The notes: generated by a model from the letters alone, not told the origin. A DNA stretch of 59,524 nt from Flavobacterium oncorhynchi (GCF_002217355.1 NZ_MUHA01000018.1:1-59524); one strand, 5' to 3'. Shown: positions 1 to 10,483, numbered from the stretch's first letter. Made by a program: numbers and translations.

Positions 1-76
1 ATATTGGAATTTGGAATTTTTCATTATTGGGATTTAATAATATTGTGCTATTTTTACCATACAAAAGCTTAAACTT

Positions 77-3000
77 ATGCAAAGTCCGTCTTTCTCTATT
101 TATGATGCCTCTGCAGGATCAGGGAAAACGTATACTTTAGTTAAAGAATATCTTAAAATTATTCTTTCATCTCCAAAAAATGATGCTTACCGAAATATTC
201 TCGCAATAACATTTACCAACAAAGCGGTTCATGAAATGAAAAGCCGTATTGTAGGGAGTTTGTCTGAATTTGCGAAAGAAGAGCCTTCTGCAAAAGCAGT
301 TGATTTAATGGAAGATTTGTCTCGCGAAACGGGGCTTTCGATTATTCAAATCAAAATAAAATCTCAAAGTATCATAAAGCACTTAATTCATAATTATGCG
401 GCTTTTGATATTTCTACCATAGATAAATTTACTCATAAAGTGATTAGAGCTTTCGCTCATGATCTAAACCTGCCAATGACTTTTGAAGTTACGCTCGATA
501 CAGAAAACTTATTGGTTGAAGCGGTTGATGCAATTATTGCTCAAGCGGGCCAAGATGAAACGCTGACTAAATTACTGATCGACTTCACAATGGAGAAGAC
601 AGATGATGATAAAAGCTGGGATGTTTCTCGCGAAATTCTAGAAACAGGACGCTTGGTTCTGAATGAGAATAATCGAAATGAGATTTTACATTTTAATGAC
701 AAAACCATAGAGGAATTTGTTGTTATAAAAAAGAAGATGCTTGCTTTGTGCAAGGATTTGGAGTCAGAGAATGAACAATTTGCGGTAGAGGCGCTTTCGT
801 TACTGGACGGAAATGGTGTTGATTTGAAATCTTTTTCAAGAGGAACATTTCCGAATCATCTTGAAAGTATTCGCGATGGAAAGTTTAATCCAAGAAATAA
901 AACTTTTCATGAGTTTGATGATATTGCAATTAATAAAACAGCAAAAGATAAAGGATTAATAGAAAGCTTGATTCCGGAATTGCTGAATATTTTAAAGAAG
1001 ATTTACAAGAATTTTGAAAAAAGAGATTTCTATAAAGCGTTCTTGAAAAATATTACGCCTTTATCATTGCTTAATACAGTTAGCAATGAATTGGCGAAAA
1101 TTCAGGCAGAACAAAATATTTTGTCCATTTCTGAATTTAATGCTATTATTCATCGAGAAATTCAGAATCAGCCTGCGCCTTTTATATATGAACGCTTAGG
1201 AGAGCGTTATCGTCATTTTTTTATTGATGAGTTTCAGGATACCTCAGAAATGCAGTGGCAAAATTTAATTCCGTTAATTGACAATGCGCTTTCTGGTCAA
1301 GATGATTTAGGGAACAAAGGAACTTTGATGATTGTCGGCGATCCAAAACAGTCCATTTATCGATGGAGAGGCGGGAAGGCGGAACAGTTTATTGAATTAA
1401 GCAAAGATTCAAATCCTTTTAATAATCCAGATAAAGAAATTAAACATTTAAATACAAACTATAGAAGTTATAGTGAGGTTATTGAGTTTAATAATGCTTT
1501 TTTTAAACTCATTTCGAGTGAGTTTTCAAACTTAGATTATAAAGATTTGTATGAGAATCATAGTTTTCAGAATACAAATTCAAAAAAAGGCGGATATGTA
1601 AATATTTCTTTTCTGCCAATAATTGAAAAGAATGAAGCGGAGGAAGAAGATGCTGTTGAAAAATCTGATTTGTATGTTTTAGCAACACTAAATACAATTC
1701 AAAAAGTTGTTCAAGAAGGATTTGAGTATAAAGATATTGTTATTTTAACTCGAAAAAGAGGGCAGGGGGTAGCAATTGCAAATTATCTAACAGAACAGCG
1801 AATTCCGCTTTTGTCATCAGAGACCTTGATGATTCAAAATGCAACAGAAGTGCGGTTGATTATTCATTTGCTAAAATATTTGAACAACAGCAGGGATTTA
1901 GAATCAAAAGCGCATTTTCTTCATTTCTTAGGGAATACTTTAAGTATTGGAATGCCAATACATGATTTTATTGCTCAAGGAATGGCTTATAAAAGTGAAT
2001 CAGATTTTGAGAAATGGCTTTTGACTTTTGATGTTTCTCTTTCTTTTGAAAATATTCGTAAAAAATCACTTTATGAGGCTGTCGAGATTATTATCTCGAA
2101 ATTTATTCTTCCATCAGAAGGAAATGCTTATGTGCAGTTTTTTCTTGATATCGTTCTAGAAAGAGACATTAGAAATCAAGCAGGAATTGCTGATTTTTTA
2201 AATTACTGGGAGAAGAATTCTGAGAAATTCAGTATTCCTTCTCCAGAAGGAAATAATGCAGTTCGTATTATGACGATTCATAAATCTAAAGGTTTGGAGT
2301 TTCCAGTTGTCATTATGCCTTTTGCAGAAGAAGATTATAATCGTAAGCCAAAGGATAAGTTATGGCTCGATACTGAAGCAGAAGATTTGGGAGTTCCAAG
2401 AGCTTTGGTTGATAATAGCAGTGCGGTTGAAGGTTTTGGTGAAAGTGCTTCGGCTGTTTTTAATGAAAAGAAGCAAGAAGAATTATTGGATAACATAAAT
2501 GTTTTGTATGTTGCGTTAACACGTGCGGAAGAGCAATTGTATGTTATTACGCAATCTTTAAAAGAAAGAAAAGACGGAGAGTGGCCTAATAATATGGCTT
2601 CCTATTTTATAAAATATCTAATTCATGAAGGAGTTTATGAATCTGAGAAGTTAGAATATGAATTTGGAAACAAAACAAAACTTTCAACATTGTCAGAAGC
2701 AGCCGATTTGGTAAAAATAATTCCGGTTGTAAAAGAGGTTTTGAATCCTAAAAATATTAAGATTGCTCAGAGAGAAGCGCTCATGTGGGGAACTCATCAG
2801 CAGGAAGCGATATCATATGGAAATATTGTGCACGAAATTTTGGCTTTTGTAAAAGATAAATCAGATATTGATTTGGCAGTCACTAAAGCAATTGAAAATG
2901 GATTAATTACAATTGAGCAACGAGAAGCTGTTTTGAAAACGCTTTTAGAAATCGTTAATCATCCGGAATTGAGTATTTGTTTTGATGGTGAAAATCATAT

Positions 3001-3232
3001 TTTAAATGAACAGACGATTGTCCAGAAGGAAGGAAAAATATTGAAGCCAGATCGAATCGTTTTGACAAAAGATAAAAAAGCTTTTTTGCTGGATTATAAA
3101 ACAGGAGCAGTTAATTCAAAGTATAAGCTTCAAATTCAGGAATATCAGGACGCAGTAGAAGATTTGGGATATAAAGTGTTAAAAAAGGCTTTGGTGTATA
3201 TAGGAACCGAAATCGATGTAGTAAATTTGTGA
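77..3232 (+). CDS. UvrD/AddA-like helicase-nuclease
   Basis: ATP-dependent 3'-5' helicase fused to a C-terminal nuclease, of the AddA/RecB class that processes double-strand DNA ends for recombination. Visible motifs: Walker A ASAGSGKTY near residues 11-19, motif Ia AITFTNKA near 43-50, DEExx-box variant FIDEFQDTSEMQW near 378-390, motif III GDPKQSIYRWRGG near 420-432, and helicase motif V TIHKSKGLEFP near 734-744. A PD-(D/E)XK nuclease signature closes the protein (KPDRIVL then LLDYKTG near 995-1016). Its probable partner is the nuclease at 6147-8912, separated by kbl and an ompA-like gene. The length of 1051 residues is normal for Bacteroidota homologues. The first ATG is used. Confidence 0.88.
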   Translation: MQSPSFSIYDASAGSGKTYTLVKEYLKIILSSPKNDAYRNILAITFTNKAVHEMKSRIVGSLSEFAKEEPSAKAVDLMEDLSRETGLSIIQIKIKSQSIIKHLIHNYAAFDISTIDKFTHKVIRAFAHDLNLPMTFEVTLDTENLLVEAVDAIIAQAGQDETLTKLLIDFTMEKTDDDKSWDVSREILETGRLVLNENNRNEILHFNDKTIEEFVVIKKKMLALCKDLESENEQFAVEALSLLDGNGVDLKSFSRGTFPNHLESIRDGKFNPRNKTFHEFDDIAINKTAKDKGLIESLIPELLNILKKIYKNFEKRDFYKAFLKNITPLSLLNTVSNELAKIQAEQNILSISEFNAIIHREIQNQPAPFIYERLGERYRHFFIDEFQDTSEMQWQNLIPLIDNALSGQDDLGNKGTLMIVGDPKQSIYRWRGGKAEQFIELSKDSNPFNNPDKEIKHLNTNYRSYSEVIEFNNAFFKLISSEFSNLDYKDLYENHSFQNTNSKKGGYVNISFLPIIEKNEAEEEDAVEKSDLYVLATLNTIQKVVQEGFEYKDIVILTRKRGQGVAIANYLTEQRIPLLSSETLMIQNATEVRLIIHLLKYLNNSRDLESKAHFLHFLGNTLSIGMPIHDFIAQGMAYKSESDFEKWLLTFDVSLSFENIRKKSLYEAVEIIISKFILPSEGNAYVQFFLDIVLERDIRNQAGIADFLNYWEKNSEKFSIPSPEGNNAVRIMTIHKSKGLEFPVVIMPFAEEDYNRKPKDKLWLDTEAEDLGVPRALVDNSSAVEGFGESASAVFNEKKQEELLDNINVLYVALTRAEEQLYVITQSLKERKDGEWPNNMASYFIKYLIHEGVYESEKLEYEFGNKTKLSTLSEAADLVKIIPVVKEVLNPKNIKIAQREALMWGTHQQEAISYGNIVHEILAFVKDKSDIDLAVTKAIENGLITIEQREAVLKTLLEIVNHPELSICFDGENHILNEQTIVQKEGKILKPDRIVLTKDKKAFLLDYKTGAVNSKYKLQIQEYQDAVEDLGYKVLKKALVYIGTEIDVVNL

Positions 3233-3312
3233 AAATATTAATCAGATGTTAAAGAATTATGCGGTCAAAAACGGCTTATAGTGTTAATTTTTAACGTTTT
3301 AAATAAATAGAA

Positions 3313-4506
3313 ATGTACGGTAAAATTAAAGAACACCTGCAAAAAGAATTGCAGGTTATTGAAGAAAACGGAATTTTTAAAAAAGAACGTATTATAACTT
3401 CTGCACAAGATGCAGAAATAACTATTTCTACAGGAGAGAAAGTTTTGAACTTCTGTGCAAATAATTATTTAGGACTTTCTTCGCATCCAGAGGTTGTTCA
3501 AGCGGCAAAAGATGCTATGGATACTCATGGTTTCGGAATGTCATCAGTTCGTTTTATTTGTGGAACACAGGATATTCATAAAACTTTAGAAAAAAAGATT
3601 GCGGATTTTTATGGTACAGAAGATACTATATTATATGCGGCGGCTTTTGATGCAAATGGTGGTGTTTTTGAACCTTTATTAGGAGAAAATGATGCGATTA
3701 TTTCTGATAGTTTAAATCACGCTTCTATTATTGATGGGGTTCGTTTGTGTAAAGCAGCGCGCTACCGTTATGAAAATAATAATATGGACGACTTAGAGCA
3801 GCAGTTAATTAAAGCAAACGAAGCAGGTGCTCGTTTTAAATTAATTGTTACAGATGGAGTCTTTTCTATGGATGGTTTAGTGGCGCCTCTAGATAAAATC
3901 TGTGATCTAGCTGATAAATATGATGCAATGGTTATGGTGGATGAATGTCATGCTGCTGGTTTTATTGGAGCAACAGGAAAAGGAACTCTTGAAGCAAAAG
4001 GAGTAATGGGGCGTGTAGATATTATTACAGGAACTCTCGGTAAGGCTCTTGGCGGTGCTATGGGAGGATATACTACAGCTAAAAAAGAAATTATTGAATT
4101 GCTGCGTCAGCGTTCAAGACCTTATTTGTTTTCAAATTCTCTTGCACCTGCAATTGTAGGAGCGTCTATTAAGGTTTTTGAACTGTTAGAAAAAGATACT
4201 TCTTTAAGAGATAAATTAGAATGGAATACAAATTACTTTAAGGAAGGTATGAAAAATGCCGGTTTTGATATAATTGATGGTGATTCGGCAATTGTACCTG
4301 TAATGTTGTATGATGCAAAATTGTCGCAGACTATGGCAGACGAGCTTTTAAAAGAAGGTATATATGTAATAGGTTTCTTTTTTCCTGTCGTGCCAAAAGA
4401 AAAAGCGCGAATCAGAGTGCAGCTTTCTGCTGCTCATACAAAAGAACATTTAGACAAGGCTGTAAGTGCCTTTGTATCAGTTGGAAAAATGTTAAAAGTT
4501 ATATAA
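3313..4506 (+). CDS. kbl: glycine C-acetyltransferase (2-amino-3-ketobutyrate CoA ligase)
   Basis: PLP-dependent alpha-oxoamine synthase-family enzyme that cleaves 2-amino-3-ketobutyrate with CoA to glycine and acetyl-CoA, the second step of threonine degradation through threonine dehydrogenase. The sequence shows the [12 protein letters not shown] substrate motif near residues 47-58, DGVFSMDG and [11 protein letters not shown] in the cofactor domain, and the Schiff-base lysine in [13 protein letters not shown]. The length of 397 residues is that of bacterial Kbl. It stands alone between the AddA-like and OmpA-like genes; no threonine dehydrogenase is adjacent. Related 8-amino-7-oxononanoate synthases are the main alternative, but overall similarity and length favour Kbl. 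Confidence 0.93.
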   Translation: MYGKIKEHLQKELQVIEENGIFKKERIITSAQDAEITISTGEKVLNFCANNYLGLSSHPEVVQAAKDAMDTHGFGMSSVRFICGTQDIHKTLEKKIADFYGTEDTILYAAAFDANGGVFEPLLGENDAIISDSLNHASIIDGVRLCKAARYRYENNNMDDLEQQLIKANEAGARFKLIVTDGVFSMDGLVAPLDKICDLADKYDAMVMVDECHAAGFIGATGKGTLEAKGVMGRVDIITGTLGKALGGAMGGYTTAKKEIIELLRQRSRPYLFSNSLAPAIVGASIKVFELLEKDTSLRDKLEWNTNYFKEGMKNAGFDIIDGDSAIVPVMLYDAKLSQTMADELLKEGIYVIGFFFPVVPKEKARIRVQLSAAHTKEHLDKAVSAFVSVGKMLKVI

Positions 4507-4551
4507 TTACCACTTTCGGGAAATTTTTGTAGGTTTTTTTTAACATTTGAT

Positions 4552-4582
4552 TTTGTATTTAAAAAATTTGGTGTTACTTTTG
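4552..4582 (+). promoter_or_regulatory. Bacteroidota-type promoter of the OmpA-like gene
   Basis: TTTG at 4552-4555, a 19-nt spacer, then TACTTTTG at 4575-4582. This matches the Bacteroidota housekeeping consensus (-33 TTTG, -7 TAnnTTTG) in both boxes and in spacing. The start codon lies 38 bp downstream, giving an A-rich leader as in highly expressed flavobacterial outer-membrane genes. It is the cleanest two-box promoter I found in the window. Confidence 0.8.
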
Positions 4583-4619
4583 CTTGTAATTAACTAAATT
4601 GTAATTAAAAAAATTAAGT

Positions 4620-6083
4620 ATGAAACATCTTAACAAACTTTTAGTTGCTGTGATGATGGCGATGGGTTTAAGTTCTCACGCACAAGACAGTAACAATCCA
4701 TGGGCGATCTCATTTGGAGTTAATGCAGTTGACACAAGAACTAGTTCTGGTGCCGGAAGCGGTTTCTTTGATCAACACTTTTCTCAGCCATTCGCTGTAA
4801 AAGACAACTGGAACATCCTTCCTTCATTATCTTACATTGGTGTAAATAGATATGTAGGTAAAGGTTTCTCTGTTGGTTTACAAGGATCTGTAAACAAAAT
4901 TGATAAATATGTAACTTTCAATCCTTCTGCTCCTGGGCATGACGGAAGAGGAAATGTTGTTACTAATCCTGGTGACTTAATGTACTACGGAATTGATGCT
5001 ACTATCAAATACAGCTTCCAAGAATTAATCAAATCTAAAGTGATTGATCCTTCGTTATCTGTAGGTGGTGGTTACACTTTCTTCGGAGATAGCAGCTACG
5101 GAACTGTTAACCCAGGTGCTGGTGTTACTTTCTGGTTTACAGATGCTATTGGTCTTGAGCTTGCTACAAGATACAAATGGGCAGTTAGTGGTGATAGAGA
5201 AGATGCAACTGGTACTCCAGATGCTCCATCTCATTTTCAACACACTGCAGGTCTAGTTTTCAAATTCGGAGGTAAAGATACTGACGGAGACGGAATCTAT
5301 GATAAAGATGATGCTTGTCCAGATGTTGCTGGTTTAAAACAATTCAACGGATGTCCTGATACTGATGGAGACGGAATCGTTGATGCTTCTGACGCTTGTC
5401 CAGATGTATTTGGTTTAGCTGCATTAAACGGATGTCCTGATACTGACGGAGACGGAATTGCTGATAAAGATGATGCTTGTCCAGATGTTGCTGGTTTAGC
5501 TGCTTTAAAAGGTTGTCCTGATACAGATGGAGACGGTATTGCTGATAAAGATGACAAATGTCCTACAGTTGCTGGTCCAAAAGAAAACGGTGGTTGTCCT
5601 TTCTTAGACGCTGACAAAGATGGTGTTGCTGATAAAGATGACGATTGTCCTACAGTATACGGTCCTGCTTCAAACAGAGGATGTCCTGAAGTTACAACTG
5701 AAGCTTTAGAAGATCTTAAAGTTCAAGCAAGAGCAGTTTACTTCAATTCAGGTAAAGCTACTTTCAAAACAGGAGACAAAGAAACTCCAGCTAGATTAGA
5801 TGCAATTAAAGAAATCCTTAAAAACTATCCAAACGCGAAATTCTCTATTGAAGGACACACAGATAGCACAGGTTCTGCTAAATTGAATCAAAAACTTTCT
5901 GAAGACAGAGCAAAAGCTGTATTAGATGCTTTAGTTCAAAGAGGTGTTAATCCAGAAAACTTAGAGTCTAAAGGATTTGGAGCTTCTCAACCAGTTGCAA
6001 GTAACAAAACTGCTGCAGGTAAAGCACAAAACAGAAGAACAGAAATTAGACACATTGGTTCTAAATACCAAGGTAAAATCTAA
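4620..6083 (+). CDS. OmpA-family outer membrane protein with thrombospondin type 3 repeats
   Basis: Abundant cell-envelope porin-like protein that tethers the outer membrane to peptidoglycan. A Sec signal peptide (about residues 1-21, ending SHA-Q) precedes a beta-barrel-like region (about 22-215), then five 27-residue aspartate-rich repeats of the type [18 protein letters not shown] (about 220-356), which bind calcium in this family. The C-terminal OmpA/MotB peptidoglycan-binding domain (about 370-480) shows the [11 protein letters not shown] and NRRTEIRH motifs. It has its own strong promoter and terminator, so it is probably monocistronic. Homologues of this architecture (P60-type) are major outer-membrane proteins in flavobacteria. 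Confidence 0.92.
   Translation: MKHLNKLLVAVMMAMGLSSHAQDSNNPWAISFGVNAVDTRTSSGAGSGFFDQHFSQPFAVKDNWNILPSLSYIGVNRYVGKGFSVGLQGSVNKIDKYVTFNPSAPGHDGRGNVVTNPGDLMYYGIDATIKYSFQELIKSKVIDPSLSVGGGYTFFGDSSYGTVNPGAGVTFWFTDAIGLELATRYKWAVSGDREDATGTPDAPSHFQHTAGLVFKFGGKDTDGDGIYDKDDACPDVAGLKQFNGCPDTDGDGIVDASDACPDVFGLAALNGCPDTDGDGIADKDDACPDVAGLAALKGCPDTDGDGIADKDDKCPTVAGPKENGGCPFLDADKDGVADKDDDCPTVYGPASNRGCPEVTTEALEDLKVQARAVYFNSGKATFKTGDKETPARLDAIKEILKNYPNAKFSIEGHTDSTGSAKLNQKLSEDRAKAVLDALVQRGVNPENLESKGFGASQPVASNKTAAGKAQNRRTEIRHIGSKYQGKI
5277..5687 (+). repeat. five in-frame 81-bp repeats encoding TSP3 calcium-binding units
   Basis: Five consecutive copies of about 81 bp encode DTDGDGI-D-DACP-VAG-GCP units in the OmpA-like gene. 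Copies one to four are close at both DNA and protein level. The fifth is diverged (starts [14 protein letters not shown]). The repeats are coding; slippage or recombination could change copy number. Confidence 0.85.
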
Positions 6084-6104
6084 TTTACTTTCTAAATAAA
6101 TATG

Positions 6105-6137
6105 AAAAGCCATTCTTAATTGAATGGCTTTTTTTAT
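6105..6137 (+). terminator. rho-independent terminator after the OmpA-like gene
   Basis: The arms AAAAGCCATTC (6105-6115) and GAATGGCTTTT (6122-6132) are perfectly complementary around a 6-nt loop, followed by a T-rich tail. It ends just before the ATG of the next gene, which argues against the TTG at 6120 as that gene's start. Confidence 0.85.
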
Positions 6138-6146
6138 TTTTATCAA

Positions 6147-8912
6147 ATGATAAATACTTCTTTTCTAGAAAAAATAGCGGCGGTTGTAATTCAAGATTAT
6201 TCTGATAAACTTGCGGAAACTACTATTATTTTGCCCAATAAGAGAGCTAAGGTTTTTTTAATCGAAGCGCTTAAAAAAGAAACTCAAAAAACAATTCTTT
6301 CGCCCAATATTATTAGTATTGAAGATTTTGTTCAAGACGTTGCATCAGTCCGTTCTATAGATGCAATAGAGCTTTTGTTTGAGTTTTATGAAGTCTATTT
6401 GTCTATTACAGAAAAGCAAAATCAGCAATCTTTTGAGCTTTTTGCAAATTGGGCTAAAACGCTTCTACAGGATTTTAATGAAATTGATCGCTATTTGTTA
6501 GATCCTTCATATGTTTTATCTTATTTAAAAGACATTGAGGATATTAAGAGATGGGGAATTGAAGTCGAAAATAAAACAAAACTGTTAGAAAATTATATCG
6601 ATTTCTGGAAACTTCTTCCATTGTATTATGAATCGCTTTATAACCATTTGTTAAATAAGGCGATTGGTTATCAGGGCTTAATTTATCGAGAAGCAGTAAA
6701 TAATCTGAATCATTTTTCTAATACAATTTCGAATCATAATTTTATTTTTGCGGGGTTCAATGCTTTGAATGCGGCAGAAGAAAAAATTGTACAACATCTT
6801 TTGGCTTTAGATCAAGCGAGAATTTACTGGGATGTTGATCAGACATTTCTAAATGATCCATTTCATGATGCAGGACTTTTTGTTCGTCGTTTTAAACAGA
6901 ATTGGAAGCATTATAAATCACATCCTTTTGAATGGATTGTAGATGATTTTTCTCAAACTAAAAATATTCAAGTTATTGGTACTCCAAAAACAATTGGACA
7001 GGCTAAATTGGCTGGTAGTATAATTGAGGATTTAATTACTGCTGATCCTGCAGCAAGTCTTGATAAAGTTGCAGTTGTGCTGGGTGAAGAAAATTTGTTA
7101 ATTCCAATTTTGTATGCGCTTCCTTCGTCTGTCGGGGCATTAAATATTACGATGGGGTATTCTGGAAAGAATAATCCGTCGCAGATATTGGTAGCAAAAT
7201 TTTTCAAAATGCACACTAATGCACTTTCTCGTGCGGGCGGCAGTTATGTTTTTTATTATAAAGATGTTCTAGATATTTTAACTCATCCGTTAGTTGAGCC
7301 ATATGCTGATAGTAATCATTTGGTAAAAATCATTAAAGAGAATAATTATACTTTTATTACTTTAAATAAGATTTTAGAGCTAAACCCAAATCCGAGTAGG
7401 TTGTTTTCTTTACTGTTTCAGAAGTGGGAGAATGGGTCTATTGCAGTTTTGGAAAATATCTCGGCAATTTTGCTGCTGATTAAGGAAAATTTCAGCAGCG
7501 ATAATGAAGAGGAAAAGATTGCTAAGACTTTTGTGTATGCTGTTTTTAAAGTGATTAATAAACTGATTAATTATTATTCGCAGCATAAACATATTGATAA
7601 TATTGATACACTTCATGCAATTTATAAGCAGATTATTGATGTAGCGGAGGTTTCTTTTGAAGGCGAACCTTTACGTGGTTTGCAGCTTATGGGGGTTCTT
7701 GAAAGTCGTGTTTTAGATTTTGAGACTGTAATTGTTACTTCGATGAACGAAGGGAAATTTCTTGCCGGAAAATCTCAAAATTCCTTTATTCCTTATGATG
7801 TTAAAAAAGAACTTGGATTGCCGACTTTTAAAGAGAAAGACGCAATTTATACCTATCACTTTTATCATTTGTTACAAAGAGCAAAAAATATTTATCTAAT
7901 TTATAATACAGAAAATGATGGTTTAGATGCGGGGGAACGAAGTCGTTTTATTACACAATTAGAAGTAGAGAAACAGTCTAAGCACAATTTGACTTTTGAC
8001 ATATATAATCCTATTTTACCAGATACGGCGTATCAACCAATGGTTGTTCCGAAATCAGAAGCGGTATTGGAACGTTTGAAAGAAATCGCTGCTGCTGGTT
8101 TTTCACCTTCGGCTTTGACAAGTTATATTAGAAATCCAATTGATTTTTATTTTCAAAAGATACTTCGCATTAGAGAAGTTGAAGAGGTGGAAGAGAATAT
8201 TGCTTTAAATACACTTGGAACGATTATTCACGAAACTTTAAAAGCGTTGTACGATCCTTTTATAGATAAGTTTATTTCGGAGACGGATATTAAAAATTGT
8301 TTCAATTTGCTGGATGATGAAGTTTTAAAGCAGTTTAAATTAGTTTATAAAGAGGGCGAAATTAAAAAAGGTCGCAATCTTTTGGCTTTTGAAGTGGCTA
8401 AACGAAATGTTTCTAATTTTTTAAAAATGGAATTGGATGCTGTAAAAAATGGAGATGCAGTTAAGATTATTGCTTTAGAAAAAACATTTGAACGTGAATT
8501 AAATCATCCAAATCTTCCATTCCCAGTTTTAATTAAAGGAAATGTGGATCGTATTGAACTGCGAAACGGAAGAATAAGAATTATTGATTATAAGACAGGA
8601 AAAGTTGAAAAGGCTAATGTTGTGCTTAAATCATGGAATGGCTTGACACAAGAGCTTAAAAACGATAAAATAATTCAGGTTTTGGCTTATGCTTTCATGT
8701 TTGAGAATGAAGCTGGCGATATTCCTATGGAAGTTGGAATTATATCATTTAAAAATCTAAAATCAGGTTTTCTGCCATTTGGTTTCAAAGAAGATAAAGA
8801 ATTGAATTTGACAGTGACTAACGAAATTTTAAAAAATTACCTAGAGGAAATCGTTTTGCTTCTAAAGGAAATCTTAGACGTAACTATTCCTTTTGAAGAA
8901 AAGATAAGTTAA
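6147..8912 (+). CDS. AddB-like PD-(D/E)XK nuclease/inactivated-helicase subunit
   Basis: Probable second subunit of an AddAB-type double-strand-break repair nuclease, partner of the gene at 77-3232. A UvrD-like fold without a Walker A motif fills most of the protein. The C-terminal RecB-type nuclease domain shows SALTSYIRNPIDFYFQ near residue 655, LGTIIHETL with its conserved His, and the catalytic RIIDYKTGK near residue 812. I chose the ATG at 6147 (MINTSFLEK); an in-frame TTG at 6120 lies inside the preceding terminator hairpin and would add nine residues with no family support. That gives 921 residues, typical for flavobacterial homologues. No four-cysteine Fe-S cluster is evident by eye. 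Confidence 0.82.
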   Translation: MINTSFLEKIAAVVIQDYSDKLAETTIILPNKRAKVFLIEALKKETQKTILSPNIISIEDFVQDVASVRSIDAIELLFEFYEVYLSITEKQNQQSFELFANWAKTLLQDFNEIDRYLLDPSYVLSYLKDIEDIKRWGIEVENKTKLLENYIDFWKLLPLYYESLYNHLLNKAIGYQGLIYREAVNNLNHFSNTISNHNFIFAGFNALNAAEEKIVQHLLALDQARIYWDVDQTFLNDPFHDAGLFVRRFKQNWKHYKSHPFEWIVDDFSQTKNIQVIGTPKTIGQAKLAGSIIEDLITADPAASLDKVAVVLGEENLLIPILYALPSSVGALNITMGYSGKNNPSQILVAKFFKMHTNALSRAGGSYVFYYKDVLDILTHPLVEPYADSNHLVKIIKENNYTFITLNKILELNPNPSRLFSLLFQKWENGSIAVLENISAILLLIKENFSSDNEEEKIAKTFVYAVFKVINKLINYYSQHKHIDNIDTLHAIYKQIIDVAEVSFEGEPLRGLQLMGVLESRVLDFETVIVTSMNEGKFLAGKSQNSFIPYDVKKELGLPTFKEKDAIYTYHFYHLLQRAKNIYLIYNTENDGLDAGERSRFITQLEVEKQSKHNLTFDIYNPILPDTAYQPMVVPKSEAVLERLKEIAAAGFSPSALTSYIRNPIDFYFQKILRIREVEEVEENIALNTLGTIIHETLKALYDPFIDKFISETDIKNCFNLLDDEVLKQFKLVYKEGEIKKGRNLLAFEVAKRNVSNFLKMELDAVKNGDAVKIIALEKTFERELNHPNLPFPVLIKGNVDRIELRNGRIRIIDYKTGKVEKANVVLKSWNGLTQELKNDKIIQVLAYAFMFENEAGDIPMEVGIISFKNLKSGFLPFGFKEDKELNLTVTNEILKNYLEEIVLLLKEILDVTIPFEEKIS

Positions 8913-8930
8913 ACAATCACAAAATTGTTT
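8911..8930 (+). terminator. weak hairpin between convergent genes
   Basis: AAACAAT (8911-8917) and ATTGTTT (8924-8930) can pair around a 6-nt loop directly after the AddB-like stop codon, followed by an A/T-rich run. The stem has one G-C pair, so it is a weak terminator at best. It lies between convergent genes, where a bidirectional terminator is expected. Confidence 0.35.
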
Positions 8931-8969
8931 GAAAATTTTATTCGGTAATAATAAGTGAATTCGTTTTTT

Positions 8970-9767
8970 TTAATTGAAAAAATTAAGCAGGATTGTTTTT
9001 AATTCTTCTTTGTTTTCGATGTGACTCATGTGTCCGTCTTCAAACGAAACTAATTCAACGGTCGTGTCATTAATTTGAGAAAGACTTTCTTCATAATTTA
9101 AAACAGGATCTTTTTTGCCTAAAACTAATAAAACAGGAAAACGATTTTCATGTAAAAGCGCTTCTCTGTCTTTTCGTATTTTCATTCCTTCCAAAGAAGC
9201 TATAATTCCTTGTAATGGCGTTTTTAGAGCTTGTTCTTTTGCGTTTTCAATTTCCTTTACTAATCGAGCGCGATTGGTTTCGCTGAATAAATTAGCGATA
9301 GCTAAACTTACAAAACCAACATAGTTTTGTTTTACCGCTTTTATGGCGCGAGTTCTATTTATTTTTTTTTCAGCACTGTCTTCTTTAGAAGTTGAATTTA
9401 ATAAAACCAGTTTTTTTATGTTATTCGGAAACAATTCGGCAAAAGCCAAGGCAACGTAACCGCCCATAGAATGTCCGAGAATAGTTGCTTTTTCAATTTT
9501 TAAATGTTGTAAAACTTCATGAACAGCATTCGCATTATCTTCCATTTCGTGAACATAGCCTAGAGAATCGGATTCGCCGTGACCTAACAAGTCGATTGTT
9601 ATTACTCGGTATTTTTCGGAGAAAAGAGCAGTATAATCTTTCCACATTTTTTTGTTTTCTAGAAAACCGTGAAGTAAAACAATTGTATTTCCTTTTCCAG
9701 TATCGGAGTAAGATATTTTTGTGTTTTTGTATAAAGTGTAATTCAAAATGCAAATTTTATATAGCAA
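8970..9767 (-). CDS. alpha/beta hydrolase
   Basis: Serine hydrolase of the alpha/beta fold, substrate unknown. It shows the oxyanion-hole motif LLHGF near residue 32, DLLGHGESDS, the nucleophile elbow GHSMGG near residue 98 (Ser100), a late acid in GKKDPVL, and the catalytic His in EDGHMSH near the C-terminus. The length of 265 residues is typical. No ATG opens the gene: the longest reading starts at a TTG (9767), and a second TTG at 9746 (then N-Y-T-L-Y-K-N) gives a start more like relatives. It lies just after the ECF sigma gene on the same strand (7 bp), possibly co-transcribed. Confidence 0.8.
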   Translation of the reverse strand: MLYKICILNYTLYKNTKISYSDTGKGNTIVLLHGFLENKKMWKDYTALFSEKYRVITIDLLGHGESDSLGYVHEMEDNANAVHEVLQHLKIEKATILGHSMGGYVALAFAELFPNNIKKLVLLNSTSKEDSAEKKINRTRAIKAVKQNYVGFVSLAIANLFSETNRARLVKEIENAKEQALKTPLQGIIASLEGMKIRKDREALLHENRFPVLLVLGKKDPVLNYEESLSQINDTTVELVSFEDGHMSHIENKEELKTILLNFFN

Positions 9768-9774
9768 AAATAAG

Positions 9775-10317
9775 TTATTTTATAAGCCATATGAAATATA
9801 GGATGAATTTTAAGTGCAAAGTGTTTTTAGAGTCTCTTAAAGAGGCATAAGCTCTTTTCATTTGTGTTTTTACCGTATTTATTGAGATGTTCTGGTCTTC
9901 GGCAATTTCTGCGTAACTCAGTCCTTCGACTACATGCGATATAAAAATTTCTCTTCTCGACTGCGGAATCTTGTCGAGTAATGTTTGAATTTTAGGCTTT
10001 TTATTTTCTTCTGTATTTTCAAATGCAAGTTCTTCTTCAGATTTTGGAAGGGTAATTTTTGCATTTTTTAAACTGATAGTTTTGTTTTTTTCTAAATGCT
10101 GCAGACTTAAGTTTTTGATTGCTTTTGTACCATATGCCTTAAATGAAATGGTGAAATTTAATGATTCTTCTTTTTCCCATAAGTACATAAAAAAATCTTG
10201 TACCAGATCTTTTGCTGCATCTTTATCCTTAACTATGTTAAAAGAGACTAAGGAAAAAAAAGCAAAATGCTCTTTGTACAAGGCTTCAAATACTTTTAAA
10301 TCCTTAAAATTAGACAT
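9775..10317 (-). CDS. ECF-type RNA polymerase sigma factor (FecI-like)
   Basis: Extracytoplasmic-function sigma factor that should direct transcription of the SusC/SusD genes at 11.8-17 kb when released by the FecR-like anti-sigma factor encoded divergently. Region 2 (about residues 10-75) shows DAAKDLVQDFFMYLWE. Region 4 (about 118-170) shows the helix-turn-helix GLSYAEIAEDQNISINTVKTQMKRA. The length of 180 residues is standard for Bacteroidota FecI-type sigmas. Sigma and FecR are usually co-directional; here they diverge from a 166-bp intergenic region. Confidence 0.92.
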   Translation of the reverse strand: MSNFKDLKVFEALYKEHFAFFSLVSFNIVKDKDAAKDLVQDFFMYLWEKEESLNFTISFKAYGTKAIKNLSLQHLEKNKTISLKNAKITLPKSEEELAFENTEENKKPKIQTLLDKIPQSRREIFISHVVEGLSYAEIAEDQNISINTVKTQMKRAYASLRDSKNTLHLKFILYFIWLIK

Positions 10318-10483
10318 CTGAGAATTGCATTTATTCGTTCTGTAATGGATTACACGGTGTCAAATGTAAAATAAAAAGTTATTTATTTTCAACAAAGTGT
10401 AAAAAAAATCAAAATTTTTTGATTAGTTGTCACCCTAAAAAACTTTTTTTCTAACCTATATAAATAACCACTTATATAAAACA

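Noticed and set aside
5297..5617. 106-aa minus-strand ORF opposite the OmpA repeats
   Set aside because: It is the antisense shadow of the TSP3-coding repeats; the repeated pattern and lack of start signals explain it.
6120..6146. TTG start at 6120 for the AddB-like gene
   Set aside because: The TTG lies in the terminator stem of the preceding gene; the ATG at 6147 is the natural start.
9485..9850. 121-aa plus-strand ORF opposite the hydrolase and sigma genes
   Set aside because: Antisense to two clear coding genes, no domain, no promoter.
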